A stretch of 64,000 bases of DNA from Humisphaera borealis. Lineage in GTDB: Bacteria > Planctomycetota > Phycisphaerae > Tepidisphaerales > Tepidisphaeraceae. The position numbers and the translations under genes were made by a program. The notes under the pieces are model-generated. The model searched no databases. It saw only the letters and a program-made list of their open reading frames with translations, and was not told the origin of the DNA. Positions 1 to 9,740 of the stretch are shown here, in pieces (the first letter of the stretch is position 1; every line of letters begins with the position of its first letter). The stretch lies in contig NZ_CP063458.1 in NCBI RefSeq assembly GCF_015169395.1, positions 1,364,001 through 1,428,000 on the forward strand. Direction: 5' to 3'.

Positions 1-639
1 GACGGAGGTCGTTTTGGTCAGGCTCATCGCTGTCGAAGCGGTCGAGAAGGCCGGACTGGGAGCCGCCGTGGAACCGGTGGAGAAGGTCACCCGCTGCAGG
101 TTGGCATTGATGATGACAGGGCCGATCGGGTCGGCCTGACCGTTGCCGTTGACGTAGTCGTTGTCCTGCTCGCCGTCCACGTAGTCGTTGCCCTGTCCGC
201 CGTAGAGGATGTCGTCGCCGAACCCGCCCAGGAGGGTATCGTCGCCGCTCATGCCGCGAAGGGTGTCGCCGCCGCCGGAGCCGCGGAGCAGGTCGTTGCC
301 GGCACCACCGTCGAGGGTGTCCGGGCCGTTGCCGCCCTTGAGGGTGTCGTTGCCGTCGCCGCCATTGAGGAACGCCGGGATGGTGATCAGCTCCGAGACG
401 GCGATCTGGTCGTTGCCGGCCAGGCCGTTGACGGTGACGGCGAAGACGGGCTGGTTGGCGTACGTGGTGGTAACGCCGTTGAGCGTGACCTTGATCGCCG
501 AACCCTGCTGGCTGACGTTGATCACGTCATTGCCGGCGGTGCCGTTGACCGTGACGTTAAAGTGCCTGCGGTCTTCCAGGCTTTCGAGAACCGCGGCGGC
601 CAAGCGGGAAGATTCACGGCGGGCTGACGCGGTCTTCAT
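1..639 (-). CDS. RTX-like calcium-binding repeat protein, 3' end outside window
   Basis: The first 213 codons of a larger reading frame lie here; the C-terminus runs off the left edge. Residues 18-27 read LESLEDRRHF, the LExLExR-type N-terminal motif found on many large secreted or surface proteins of planctomycetes. From about residue 93 there are tandem nonapeptide repeats of the GGxGxDxLx type (GGDGNDTLKGG, GGAGNDLLRG, GGFGDDILYG), the calcium-binding beta-roll pattern of RTX/hemolysin-type proteins. No classical signal peptide precedes the LESLEDRR motif. The likely role is a calcium-stabilised secreted or cell-surface protein; its ligand or enzymatic activity, if any, would lie in the missing part. 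The ATG at 639 is the only start in front of the motif. Confidence 0.8.
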   Translation of the reverse strand, partial: MKTASARRESSRLAAAVLESLEDRRHFNVTVNGTAGNDVINVSQQGSAIKVTLNGVTTTYANQPVFAVTVNGLAGNDQIAVSELITIPAFLNGGDGNDTLKGGNGPDTLDGGAGNDLLRGSGGGDTLRGMSGDDTLLGGFGDDILYGGQGNDYVDGEQDNDYVNGNGQADPIGPVIINANLQRVTFSTGSTAAPSPAFSTASTAMSLTKTTSV

Positions 640-898
640 GGGCGAACTCCATTGAAACGGATGTCGGACGGCAAACGTCTTCAAGGAACACCGTAGCCCG
701 CATCTGACGACCGGCAAACGAGCCGGAACCGGTCAGCCCTGATCAGGTCTGCTGGTCTGTGTGGTGCCGAAACGCCCCGGTACGGATCTGAAATGCCGGC
801 AGTATTCAACGCGGCGACGCGCCAGCATTACCGTATACCGGCGGCTCCCGACATTGGCTCCGATCTTGAAGCGAACTACACCTGACGCTGGAGGAACT

Positions 899-2458
899 GT
901 GAGAAAGCGGGCTTTGGCATCGTTCGGCGGCATCCTGATGGTCACGGCTTTGGCTTCGCCGGCGAATGCCGAAGTGAAGCTGCCCAACGTCCTCAGCGAC
1001 CACATGGTCCTGCAGGCCGACCGGAAGGTGCCCATCTGGGGCGCGGCGACGGCCGGCGAGAAGGTCACCGTCAAGTTCCGCGACCAGCAGAAGGAGGCAA
1101 CCGCCGGCAATGACGGCAAGTGGCGCGTCGAGCTTGATGCGCTCAAAGCCGGTGGTGCGGCCGACGAGATGACGGTCTCGGGCACGAACAAGCTGGCCAT
1201 TAAAAACGTGCTGGTCGGAGAGGTATGGGTCGGCTCCGGGCAGTCGAACATGGCCGGTGCCGTCGGCAGCTACGCCAAGAACGACCCGGTCCTGGCCAAG
1301 CTCGCCGAGGCGACCTACCCGACGATTCGCATTCTCAAAGGCAACGGCAAGTGGGCCGAGGCCGATCCCAAGTCGCTCCCGGGATTCTCGGCGATCCTGT
1401 TCGCGTTCGGGGTGAACCTGCAGAAGGAACTGAACGTGCCCGTCGGCCTGATGGTCGGTGCGGTGGGTGGTACGCCGTCGGGTCACTGGCTGTCGGAAGA
1501 CGCGCTTCGCAGCGACGAGGCGGTTAAGGGCCAGATCGCCGAGTCCGCTAAGACGTATGACCCCGCCAAGCAGCAGAAGGCGTACGAAGTCGCGCTGGCC
1601 AGGTGGGAGAAAGATGTTGAAGCCGCTAAAGCGGCCAAGAAGAATCCGCCACGCAAGCCGGAAGCCCCGACACCGCCGGGCGCTGTTCGCGGCGGCAAGG
1701 AGGGCAAGGCCGGGCATCTCTACGAGGCACACATCCGCCCGATGATGCCCCATGCCATTCGCGGCGTGCTGTGGGACCAGGGCGAAAGCGGCACGGCGGT
1801 CGCCGGTGTCGATCAGTACGTGCTCATGGGCGCGCTGATCAAAGGCTGGCGCAAGGAATGGGGCCAGGATTTCGCGTTCATCTACGTTCAAAAGCCCAGT
1901 GGCCTGGGGTGTGCCTGGGACCCGACCGAGCCCGTCACCGACAAGGCCGACAAGTTCGAGCCGCTGCCGGCGGCCGTCCCTGCGGACGGCGCGTATCGCG
2001 AACTGCACGTTCGCATCATGGAGCACCCGAACACGTACATGGCGATCTCGAGCGACCTGGGGCCGATGACCCACCCGACCAACAAGTCGGGCTACGGCGC
2101 ACGCTCGGCACGCGTCGCGCTCGGCGCCGTGTACGGCAGGAAGGTCGAAATCTACGGACCAAAGTACAAGTCGCACACGATCGATGGCGGCAAGATTCGC
2201 ATCAGCTTCGATCACATCGGCCAGGGCTTGGCGTTCAAGCATGGTGACAAGCTGCAGGGCTTCGCAATCGCCGGGGCCGACGGCAAGTACGTCTGGGCGG
2301 ACGCGGTGATTGATGGTGACGCGGTTGTCGTTTCAAGCAAGACCACCGCCCAGCCCAAATCGGTCACGTATGCCCTGGCGGCGCGGCACACCTGGGCCAA
2401 CCTGTTCAATAAAGACGGGCTTCCGGCGTTACCTTTCAAGATCGATGTAGCGAAGTAG
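899..2458 (+). CDS. Sialate O-acetylesterase-like SGNH esterase, secreted
   Basis: A 519-aa protein read from GTG at 899. This start has GGAGG five bases upstream and opens a signal peptide (MRKRALASFGGILMVTALA, cleavage after ANA). An upstream in-frame ATG at 761 would add 46 unrelated residues. The nucleophile motif GQSNMAG (Ser116 of this form) and the N-terminal LPNVLSDHMVLQ block are typical of the sialate O-acetylesterase (DUF303) family, which removes O-acetyl groups from sugars. An Ala/Lys/Pro-rich segment about residues 210-265 is a probable surface loop. A periplasmic or extracellular role in deacetylating glycans is inferred; the natural substrate is unknown. A second SGNH gene follows 130 bases downstream on the same strand. 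Confidence 0.85.
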   Translation: MRKRALASFGGILMVTALASPANAEVKLPNVLSDHMVLQADRKVPIWGAATAGEKVTVKFRDQQKEATAGNDGKWRVELDALKAGGAADEMTVSGTNKLAIKNVLVGEVWVGSGQSNMAGAVGSYAKNDPVLAKLAEATYPTIRILKGNGKWAEADPKSLPGFSAILFAFGVNLQKELNVPVGLMVGAVGGTPSGHWLSEDALRSDEAVKGQIAESAKTYDPAKQQKAYEVALARWEKDVEAAKAAKKNPPRKPEAPTPPGAVRGGKEGKAGHLYEAHIRPMMPHAIRGVLWDQGESGTAVAGVDQYVLMGALIKGWRKEWGQDFAFIYVQKPSGLGCAWDPTEPVTDKADKFEPLPAAVPADGAYRELHVRIMEHPNTYMAISSDLGPMTHPTNKSGYGARSARVALGAVYGRKVEIYGPKYKSHTIDGGKIRISFDHIGQGLAFKHGDKLQGFAIAGADGKYVWADAVIDGDAVVVSSKTTAQPKSVTYALAARHTWANLFNKDGLPALPFKIDVAK

Positions 2459-2505
2459 ATTTCGTCGCGAGACAGGTTCGCTATCGAAGATTGAATGGCT
2501 CGATC

Positions 2506-2545
2506 GGGTGGCATGGGCAAGCGAGTACATTTGCCCATGCCACCC
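2506..2545. repeat. Palindromic element with GAGTAC loop (short form)
   Basis: A perfect 15-bp inverted repeat, GGGTGGCATGGGCAA and its complement, encloses the 10-base loop GCGAGTACAT. It lies between the two esterase genes. It could act as a transcription terminator, but it lacks a T-tract and shares its outer sequence and GAGTAC core with the longer element at 3415-3506, so a dispersed palindromic repeat family is more likely. Confidence 0.75.
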
Positions 2546-2590
2546 AGGACGTCCTACAGAAACACGGAACTGACATCGGAGAATTGATCA

Positions 2591-3352
2591 ATGCGTAAGA
2601 TGCAATGGACAGGCGTTGTAGCGATGGTGCTGGCGATGGGCGGTATCGTGTCCGCCGATTCAACGCCGAAGAAACCCACCGAGAAGCCCGCCGCGAAAAA
2701 GCCAGCCGCCAAGCCCAGCCCGGCGCTAGCGCAGGTTGAGGACGATCCGAAGTTGCCCCGTGTCCTGCTGATCGGCGATTCGATTTCCATGGGCTACACG
2801 CTCGACGTGCGCGAGCTGCTCAAGGGCAAGGCCAACGTTCATCGCCCGCCGACGAACTGCGGTCCGACGGCCACCGGTCTGGCGCAGCTCGATAAGTGGC
2901 TCGCCGTAGGCAGCCCGACGGGCGGGCCGGCGAAGAAGTGGGATGTCATCCACTTCAACTGGGGTCTGCACGATCTCAAGTACGTGGACGACAAGGGCAC
3001 GATGGTCGATGTTGCCAAAGGCAAGCAACTGGCCTCGCCGGAGCAATACGAAAAGAACCTCCGGGAGCTGGTTTCCAAGCTGAAGGCAACGGGTGCCAAG
3101 TTGATCTGGTGTGCCACCACACCGGTGCCCGAAGGAACGACCGGCCGCCAGGCCGGCGACGACGCCAAGTACAACCTCGTCGCCGAGAAAGTGATGAAGG
3201 AGCAAGGCGTGCAGATCAACGACCTGAACGCCTTTGCCAAACCCAGGCTCGCTGAGATCCAGTTGCCGAAGAACGTTCACTATTCACCGGCGGGGTCGAA
3301 AGTGCTGGCGGCCGAGGTGGCGGGCGTGATCGAGAAAGCGCTGAAGCCGTAG
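2591..3352 (+). CDS. Secreted SGNH/GDSL hydrolase
   Basis: A 253-aa protein with a signal peptide (MRKMQWTGVVAMVLAMGGIVSA) and a short Lys/Pro/Ala linker. Block I is VLLIGDSISMGY with nucleophile Ser64, and later HFNWGLHDLKY supplies the Gly/Asn oxyanion region. The C-terminal His sits in LPKNVHYSPAGSKVL. In most SGNH enzymes an Asp lies three residues before this His; here it is Lys, so the triad may be incomplete or the acid may come from elsewhere. The family includes carbohydrate esterases such as rhamnogalacturonan acetylesterases. Co-orientation with the sialate O-acetylesterase-like gene upstream suggests glycan deacetylation, but substrate is unknown. Confidence 0.8.
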   Translation: MRKMQWTGVVAMVLAMGGIVSADSTPKKPTEKPAAKKPAAKPSPALAQVEDDPKLPRVLLIGDSISMGYTLDVRELLKGKANVHRPPTNCGPTATGLAQLDKWLAVGSPTGGPAKKWDVIHFNWGLHDLKYVDDKGTMVDVAKGKQLASPEQYEKNLRELVSKLKATGAKLIWCATTPVPEGTTGRQAGDDAKYNLVAEKVMKEQGVQINDLNAFAKPRLAEIQLPKNVHYSPAGSKVLAAEVAGVIEKALKP

Positions 3353-3414
3353 ATATCCCATCCTCCGACGGGCAGGCCTCCGGCCGGCAAAACCGCGGCG
3401 GGAAACGAAATTCC

Positions 3415-3506
3415 GGGTGCCATGGGCTGCGGTACTCCGCTGCCCGTGTCCGCCTCCCTGCAGGAACGACGCCACGGGCAGACGAGTACGTCAGCCCATG
3501 GCACCC
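3415..3506. repeat. Palindromic element with GAGTAC core (long form)
   Basis: The outer arms GGGTGCCATGGGCTG (3415-3429) and its exact complement (3492-3506) enclose a second imperfect pair, GGTACTCCGCTGCCCGTG against a near-complement containing CACGGGCAGACGAGTAC. The whole 92 bases can fold into one long hairpin. It sits between the convergent esterase and asnS genes and resembles the element at 2506-2545. Confidence 0.75.
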
Positions 3507-3532
3507 AGAGTCAGCTTGTCTATCGACAAAGC

Positions 3533-4942
<1,410 letters not shown>

Positions 4943-4952
4943 ATGAATGATT

Positions 4953-5050
4953 GTAGGGTCCGCCTTGGCGGACGCGTTGTTCGAGGCCAGTCGTTCGGGG
5001 CCAGTCATGAATTGTGCGTGATGCGTCGCGTCCGCCAAGGCGGACCCTAC
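4953..5050. repeat. Long palindromic element ending GTAGGGT...ACCCTAC
   Basis: A perfect 24-bp inverted repeat (4953-4976 with 5027-5050), beginning GTAGGGTCCGCCTTGGCGG, encloses a 50-base spacer. Each arm itself contains the smaller palindrome TCCGCCTTGGCGGA. The element fills almost the whole gap between the MBL-fold gene and asnS, both on the minus strand, and must be transcribed with them unless a promoter lies inside it. Its GTAGGGT/ACCCTAC ends match those of the element at 7404-7553. Confidence 0.8.
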
Positions 5051-5056
5051 ATAGAG

Positions 5057-6091
5057 CTACTTCGTGTCGTACTTCTGCTCGTGCTTCGTCGCCGGCACGG
5101 TCAGGGTGTACGCCTTGGCGTCCGGCGCGACGGCGCATTTGATGTAGTTTCCATCACATTCCTTCTTCGGGTTGGCGATGAACTCGTCCGGCACGTTGTT
5201 CTTCTCTTCGCCTTTGCGTTCGTTCCGGTGCAGCTGATAGATCCCGACGATCGAGTCGGTTGTTCGGACGGTCTGCACCATCTCAGGCATGCACCCCTTG
5301 GTCGACCCGTTGGTGATCACCACCACCGTCGGCGCGACGGATTTGATCACCACCGGGTTATTGCTGACATCCAAGCCGTGGTGCGTCGACTGATAGACAT
5401 CGACCTGCCCCAGGATGTTGGCAGGCACGGCGAGCTTCTCTTCAATGTTCCACGTCAGGTCGCCGCCGACAAACATCGACCAGTCGCCGAAGCGGATGAG
5501 CGAAGCGATGCTATTGGCGTTGTCGGAAAAATCGTCGGGCTTGCGGCGGGGGTTCTCGAAGTTAGTCGTCTTGGCGTCGGCCGGGGCCTTCATGACCTCC
5601 TTGCGGGCGGCGACGCAGGTCAGGCTGACCTTCGGGCCGGCGTCGAGATTCTTGAGCGGCAGTGTGTCGCCGGGGTTCAGGACGACCCGCTTATCGGCCT
5701 TGAACGCCAGGTACTCGGCCGAGGGGCGTTCGCGGCCGCCGGGGAACTCGCCGTTGTCGTAAACGGTGCCGACGGGGATCTGCGCGGCAACTTCGGCGAT
5801 CCCGCCGAAGTGGTCGCGGTGGTTGTGAGTCAGGATGAAGAAGTCGATCCTGGTCAGCCCGGCGACCTCTTTGGCGACTTTCACGATGCGGGCCGAGTCG
5901 CGCGGCGGCTTGCCGGCATCGGCGGGATTCCCGGAGTCGATCAGGATCGACTCCCCCGCCGGCGTAACGATCAGCGTGCCGCCGCCGCCTTCGACGTCGA
6001 TCCAATAGACATCCAGTTTTTTATCGGCCGCCCCGCCCAGGACCGATGCAGCCGGTATCAATGCCAGCAGAGCCGTCAGGATGCGTCGCAT
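5057..6091 (-). CDS. Secreted metallo-beta-lactamase-fold hydrolase
   Basis: A 344-aa protein with a signal peptide (MRRILTALLALIPAASVLGGA). The metal-binding motif THNHRDHFGG (His89, His91, Asp93, His94) and the preceding ILIDSGNP strand identify the MBL fold, and the general layout resembles the ComEC/Rec2-type competence hydrolase domain. Later His/Asp residues (FVGGDLTW, STHHGLDVSN) would complete the binuclear site. It has no membrane helices beyond the signal peptide, so it is not a full ComEC. ATG at 6091 has GGAGGAG just upstream. A periplasmic nuclease or phosphodiesterase-like activity is possible but unproven. Confidence 0.8.
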   Translation of the reverse strand: MRRILTALLALIPAASVLGGAADKKLDVYWIDVEGGGGTLIVTPAGESILIDSGNPADAGKPPRDSARIVKVAKEVAGLTRIDFFILTHNHRDHFGGIAEVAAQIPVGTVYDNGEFPGGRERPSAEYLAFKADKRVVLNPGDTLPLKNLDAGPKVSLTCVAARKEVMKAPADAKTTNFENPRRKPDDFSDNANSIASLIRFGDWSMFVGGDLTWNIEEKLAVPANILGQVDVYQSTHHGLDVSNNPVVIKSVAPTVVVITNGSTKGCMPEMVQTVRTTDSIVGIYQLHRNERKGEEKNNVPDEFIANPKKECDGNYIKCAVAPDAKAYTLTVPATKHEQKYDTK

Positions 6092-6469
6092 GGTTCTCCT
6101 CCTCGGTATGCAGATTCAGTGTCGGTCGTCGCCTCGAACGTGAACGCTATCACGCCGTGGGCGGCGTTTCCAGAAGTCGGGTGTTGATAAGGCGTTCTGA
6201 CGTGAGTCACCCATTTTTGCTCCCTCATACCGCGGAGCGTTTCGTCCGATGTAGGCGTGTGCGGACTCGACGGGAGACTCCGCGCAACCGCCGGCGGTCG
6301 CTGTCGCGGCGCGGACTTCGATGCGTTGCTTCAGCTCCCGGTTTCACGAGATGACTACCATCCCTTGCGGCGGCGGACCGTGTTCCCTAGTCTCCGCCGA
6401 TTACGCCGACTACCGTTGTCAGGGCGTTTAGACGGGCGGTCGACAGCGACCGCCGAGAAGAAGGATCCG
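6092..6469. other. Divergent intergenic region upstream of cysD
   Basis: This 378-base space separates the minus-strand MBL gene from cysD and should hold both promoters. I see no convincing gene. Just before the cysD ribosome binding site is a perfect 8-bp hairpin (see 6435-6454). Confidence 0.5.
6435..6454 (+). promoter_or_regulatory. Hairpin in the cysD leader
   Basis: GGCGGTCG (6435-6442) and CGACCGCC (6447-6454) form a perfect stem with the loop ACAG. It ends 15 bases before the cysD ATG and directly precedes the ribosome binding site AGAAGAAGGA. It could influence translation or mRNA stability; there is no T-tract. Confidence 0.4.
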
Positions 6470-7378
6470 ATGAGCAGTTACAACCTGACGCATCTCAAGC
6501 AGCTCGAAGCCGAGAGCATCCACATTATTCGTGAGGTGGCGGCCGAGTTTCAGAACCCGGTCATGCTGTATTCGATCGGCAAGGATTCGGCGTGCATGGT
6601 ACGGCTGGCGCAGAAGGCGTTCAGCCCCGGCCGGTTGCCCTTCCCGCTGATGCACGTGAACACGACGTGGAAGTTCCGCGAGATGATCACCTTCCGCGAT
6701 CGCTACTGCAAAGAGAACGGGTTTGAGCTGATCGAGCACATCAACCACGAAGGCGTCGCCGCCGGTGCCAACCCCTTCGACTGGGGCAGCAACAAATACA
6801 CCACCACGATGAAGACCGAGGGCCTGAAGCAGGCCCTGAACAAGTACGGATTCGATGCCGCGTTCGGCGGAGCCCGGCGTGACGAAGAGAAGAGCCGGGC
6901 CAAGGAGCGCGTCTACAGCTTCCGCGACAAGATGCACCAGTGGGATCCGAAGAATCAGCGCCCCGAGCTTTGGAATCTGTACAACGGCAAGGTGAACAAA
7001 GGCGAAAGCATCCGCGTGTTCCCGCTGTCCAACTGGACGGAGCTGGACGTCTGGCAGTACATCCACCTGGAAAACATTCCGATCGTGCCGCTTTACTTCG
7101 CCGCCGAGCGACCCGTCGTCTATCGCGACGGCACCATGCTGATGGTGGACGACGAGCGCATGCGGCTCCGCCCCGGCGAGAAGCCGGAGATGAAGCGCGT
7201 CCGCTTCCGCACGCTCGGCTGCTACCCGCTGACCGGCGCGATCGAGAGCAACGCAACCACGCTGCCGGAGATCATCGAAGAAATGCTGGTGGCGCGCAAC
7301 AGCGAACGCCAGGGCCGCATGATCGACCACGACGAGCAGGGGTCGATGGAGCAGAAGAAGCGGGAAGGTTACTTCTGA
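6470..7378 (+). CDS. cysD: Sulfate adenylyltransferase subunit 2 (CysD)
   Basis: A 302-aa protein, the usual CysD length. It belongs to the PP-loop ATP pyrophosphatase superfamily: the loop [15 protein letters not shown] lies near residue 30, followed by [13 protein letters not shown] and the [24 protein letters not shown] region typical of CysD. With the CysN GTPase it makes adenosine 5'-phosphosulfate from ATP and sulfate. I chose ATG 6470, which has AGAAGAAGGA upstream and gives the family-typical [17 protein letters not shown] start; a longer in-frame extension to 6257 is unlikely. The partner cysNC follows on the same strand after 182 bases occupied by a palindromic repeat. Confidence 0.95.
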   Translation: MSSYNLTHLKQLEAESIHIIREVAAEFQNPVMLYSIGKDSACMVRLAQKAFSPGRLPFPLMHVNTTWKFREMITFRDRYCKENGFELIEHINHEGVAAGANPFDWGSNKYTTTMKTEGLKQALNKYGFDAAFGGARRDEEKSRAKERVYSFRDKMHQWDPKNQRPELWNLYNGKVNKGESIRVFPLSNWTELDVWQYIHLENIPIVPLYFAAERPVVYRDGTMLMVDDERMRLRPGEKPEMKRVRFRTLGCYPLTGAIESNATTLPEIIEEMLVARNSERQGRMIDHDEQGSMEQKKREGYF

Positions 7379-7403
7379 TGTTCGAGTTGCCGCGGCCGTA
7401 GCC

Positions 7404-7553
7404 GTAGGGTGGGCTTCAGCCCACCGCATCGCATTCGAACGCAGATTGTGTGCCCATGGCGAAGCGCCGCAAATCAATCCGCTGTATTGAGCCGTTTGCC
7501 TGAAAACAGGTTCTGATTCTCAAAGGTGTGCGGTGGGCTGAAACCCACCCTAC
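7404..7553. repeat. Palindromic element between cysD and cysNC
   Basis: Arms of 25 bp at 7404-7428 and 7529-7553 are inverted copies with one mismatch; each starts GTAGGGTGGGCTTCAGCCCA or its complement. Each arm also contains a smaller palindrome (TGGGCTTCAGCCCA). The element ends eight bases before the cysNC ATG and lies inside an expected operon. Confidence 0.8.
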
Positions 7554-7560
7554 AGACGTC

Positions 7561-9498
7561 ATGATGCAAGTCGATCTCGCTAACGAAGACATTAACGCCT
7601 ACCTCGCCCGCCATCAGAAGAAGGAACTTCTTCGGTTCCTTACTTGCGGGTCGGTGGACGACGGCAAATCGACCCTGATCGGTCGGCTTCTGCACGACAC
7701 CAAGGGCATCTACGACGACCAGCTCGCCGCGGTGAAGAAGGACTCGGTTAAGCACGGCACCACCGGTGCCGGCGAAGTCGACCTGGCGCTGCTCACCGAC
7801 GGCCTTAAGGCCGAGCGCGAACAGGGCATCACCATCGACGTGGCGTACCGGTACTTCAGCACCGACAAGCGCAAGTTCATCATCGCTGATACCCCCGGCC
7901 ACGAGCAGTACACCCGCAACATGGCGACGGGCGCGAGCACCTGTCACCTGGCGATCATCCTCATCGACGCCCGGCACGGCGTCATGTCGCAGACCCGGCG
8001 GCACTCGTTCATCGTCTCGCTGCTTGGCATCAAGCACGTGGTCGTCGCGATCAACAAGATGGACCTCGTCGGCTTCAGCCAGGAGCGGTTCGAAGAGATC
8101 AAGGCCGAGTACACCGGGTTTGTTGCCAAGCTGGACATTCCCGACGTGCAGTTCATCCCGATGTCGGCCAAGAACGGCGACAACGTCGTCGAAAAGAGCG
8201 AGAAGTCGCCGTGGTATCAGGGCCCCCCGCTGCTGGCGCACCTGGAATCGGTACACATTGCGTCCGACGTGAACCTGCAGGACATGCGCTTCCCGGTGCA
8301 GTACGTCATCCGCCCGAACCTCGACTTCCGCGGCTTCGCCGGCACCGTTGCCAGCGGCATTATCCGCAAGGGAGATGAGGTCGTATCGCTGCCGAGCGGC
8401 AAGAAGAGCAAGGTCGCCAGCATCGTCACGTTCGACGGCGAACAGGACGAAGCGTTCGCCCCGCAGGCGGTGACTGTCACGTTGGAAGACGAAATCGACT
8501 GCTCTCGCGGCGACATGCTGATTCACCCGGCGAATCAGCCGCACGTGTCGTCGCAGATCGAGGCGATGGTGGTCTGGATGGCCGAGAAGCCGTTCGTTCC
8601 GGGCAAGACCTACTGGATCAAGCAGACGACCAAGACCGTGGGCGGCGAGATCGCCGAAGTGCGATACAATGTCGACGTCAATACGCTGGAGAAGAAGGCG
8701 TCGAATCAGATCGCGATGAACGAGGTCGGGCACGTCGTCCTGAGCCTGAATCAGCCGCTGGCGCATGACGCGTATCGAAAGAATCAATCGACCGGCGCGT
8801 TCATCATTATCGACCGGCTGTCCAACAGCACGGTCGGCGCCGGAATGATCCTGGAGCAGCAGGATCGAGGCGGCGCCGCCGGCGACCACTGGGGCCATGA
8901 GCCCGTCGCCGGGAAGCTGAAGCAGAAGGCGAGTTCGATCTCGCTCGCCGAGCGCGAACAGCGGCTGGGGCAGAAGGGGGCGACGGTCCTGTTGTACGGC
9001 CTGACGGGCAGCGGCAAGGCGACCATCGCCTACGCGCTGGAAAAGGTGTTGTTCGAAGCCGGTCGCACGGTGACGGTGCTGTATGGCCCGGATATGCGCC
9101 AAGGGCTGTGCCGCGACCTGGGCTTTACCGCAGACGACCGCAGCGAGAATCTCCGCCGAAGCGCCGAGGTGGCGAAGCTCTTTAACGATTCAGGGATCCT
9201 GACAATCTGCGCCTTTGTCGCACCGCACGATGCGGTGCGCGTCAAGGCCAAGCAGGTCATCGGCGGTGAACGCTGCGTGTCGGTTTACCTCAAGTGCGAT
9301 CCGCAGATCGCGGAACAGCGCGACCGCACTGGTGCATGGGCCGCCGCCCGCGAGGCGAAGATGGCCAGCTTCCCCGGCGTGAGCGCGACGTTCGAAGAAC
9401 CTTCAGCCGCGGACCTGGTGCTGGAAACCGACAAGCTGACCGTTGACGAATCGGTAGCGAAGATTCTCGACGCGTTGAAAATCCGCAGCATCGCATGA
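7561..9498 (+). CDS. cysNC: Bifunctional sulfate adenylyltransferase subunit 1 / APS kinase-like protein
   Basis: A 645-aa fusion. Residues about 20-440 are CysN, an EF-Tu-like GTPase with G1 GSVDDGKS (30-37), G3 DTPGHEQY and G4 NKMD, followed by beta-barrel domains; it drives APS synthesis with CysD. Residues about 470-645 resemble APS kinase (CysC), which phosphorylates APS to PAPS. In this half the P-loop is GLTGSGKAT with Ala487 where the family has Ser/Thr, and the catalytic LDGDNVR motif reads LYGPDMR, with Pro510 where the catalytic Asp is expected. The kinase half may therefore be inactive or altered. Two ATGs are adjacent (7561 and 7564). The pair would support sulfate assimilation or sulfation of polysaccharides. 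Confidence 0.9.
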   Translation: MMQVDLANEDINAYLARHQKKELLRFLTCGSVDDGKSTLIGRLLHDTKGIYDDQLAAVKKDSVKHGTTGAGEVDLALLTDGLKAEREQGITIDVAYRYFSTDKRKFIIADTPGHEQYTRNMATGASTCHLAIILIDARHGVMSQTRRHSFIVSLLGIKHVVVAINKMDLVGFSQERFEEIKAEYTGFVAKLDIPDVQFIPMSAKNGDNVVEKSEKSPWYQGPPLLAHLESVHIASDVNLQDMRFPVQYVIRPNLDFRGFAGTVASGIIRKGDEVVSLPSGKKSKVASIVTFDGEQDEAFAPQAVTVTLEDEIDCSRGDMLIHPANQPHVSSQIEAMVVWMAEKPFVPGKTYWIKQTTKTVGGEIAEVRYNVDVNTLEKKASNQIAMNEVGHVVLSLNQPLAHDAYRKNQSTGAFIIIDRLSNSTVGAGMILEQQDRGGAAGDHWGHEPVAGKLKQKASSISLAEREQRLGQKGATVLLYGLTGSGKATIAYALEKVLFEAGRTVTVLYGPDMRQGLCRDLGFTADDRSENLRRSAEVAKLFNDSGILTICAFVAPHDAVRVKAKQVIGGERCVSVYLKCDPQIAEQRDRTGAWAAAREAKMASFPGVSATFEEPSAADLVLETDKLTVDESVAKILDALKIRSIA

Positions 9499-9740
9499 GA
9501 CGAGCCGATCGGGATCGCAGCCGGCGATTCGGGCTGCTCAGTTGATTCGACCTGCGACCGCGAGTGGCGCGCTGCGCGGATATTTCGCGGACGTGGCCGA
9601 GCAGTTTTGCCGTCGCCCGTCGAAATGCCCTCGCCTTGTGCTTCGGTCGGCTGTCATTTCCAATTCCCCGCCCGTACACTTCCGCCCTCCGCCGACGGGG
9701 CGGATTCTGATCTTGGATTTTGTGACCCCTTCTCCCTCAC

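Noticed and set aside
806-2242. Long minus-strand frame of 478 codons
   Set aside because: It lies opposite the sialate O-acetylesterase-like gene, has Arg/Asp/Val-rich composition and no family resemblance; high GC creates such antisense frames.
5057-6091. Assignment of the MBL-fold protein as a ComEC DNA-uptake channel
   Set aside because: It has a signal peptide but no competence membrane domain, so only the hydrolase fold is supported.
7474-9102. Minus-strand frame of 542 codons
   Set aside because: It is antisense to cysNC, whose GTPase motifs settle the coding strand.
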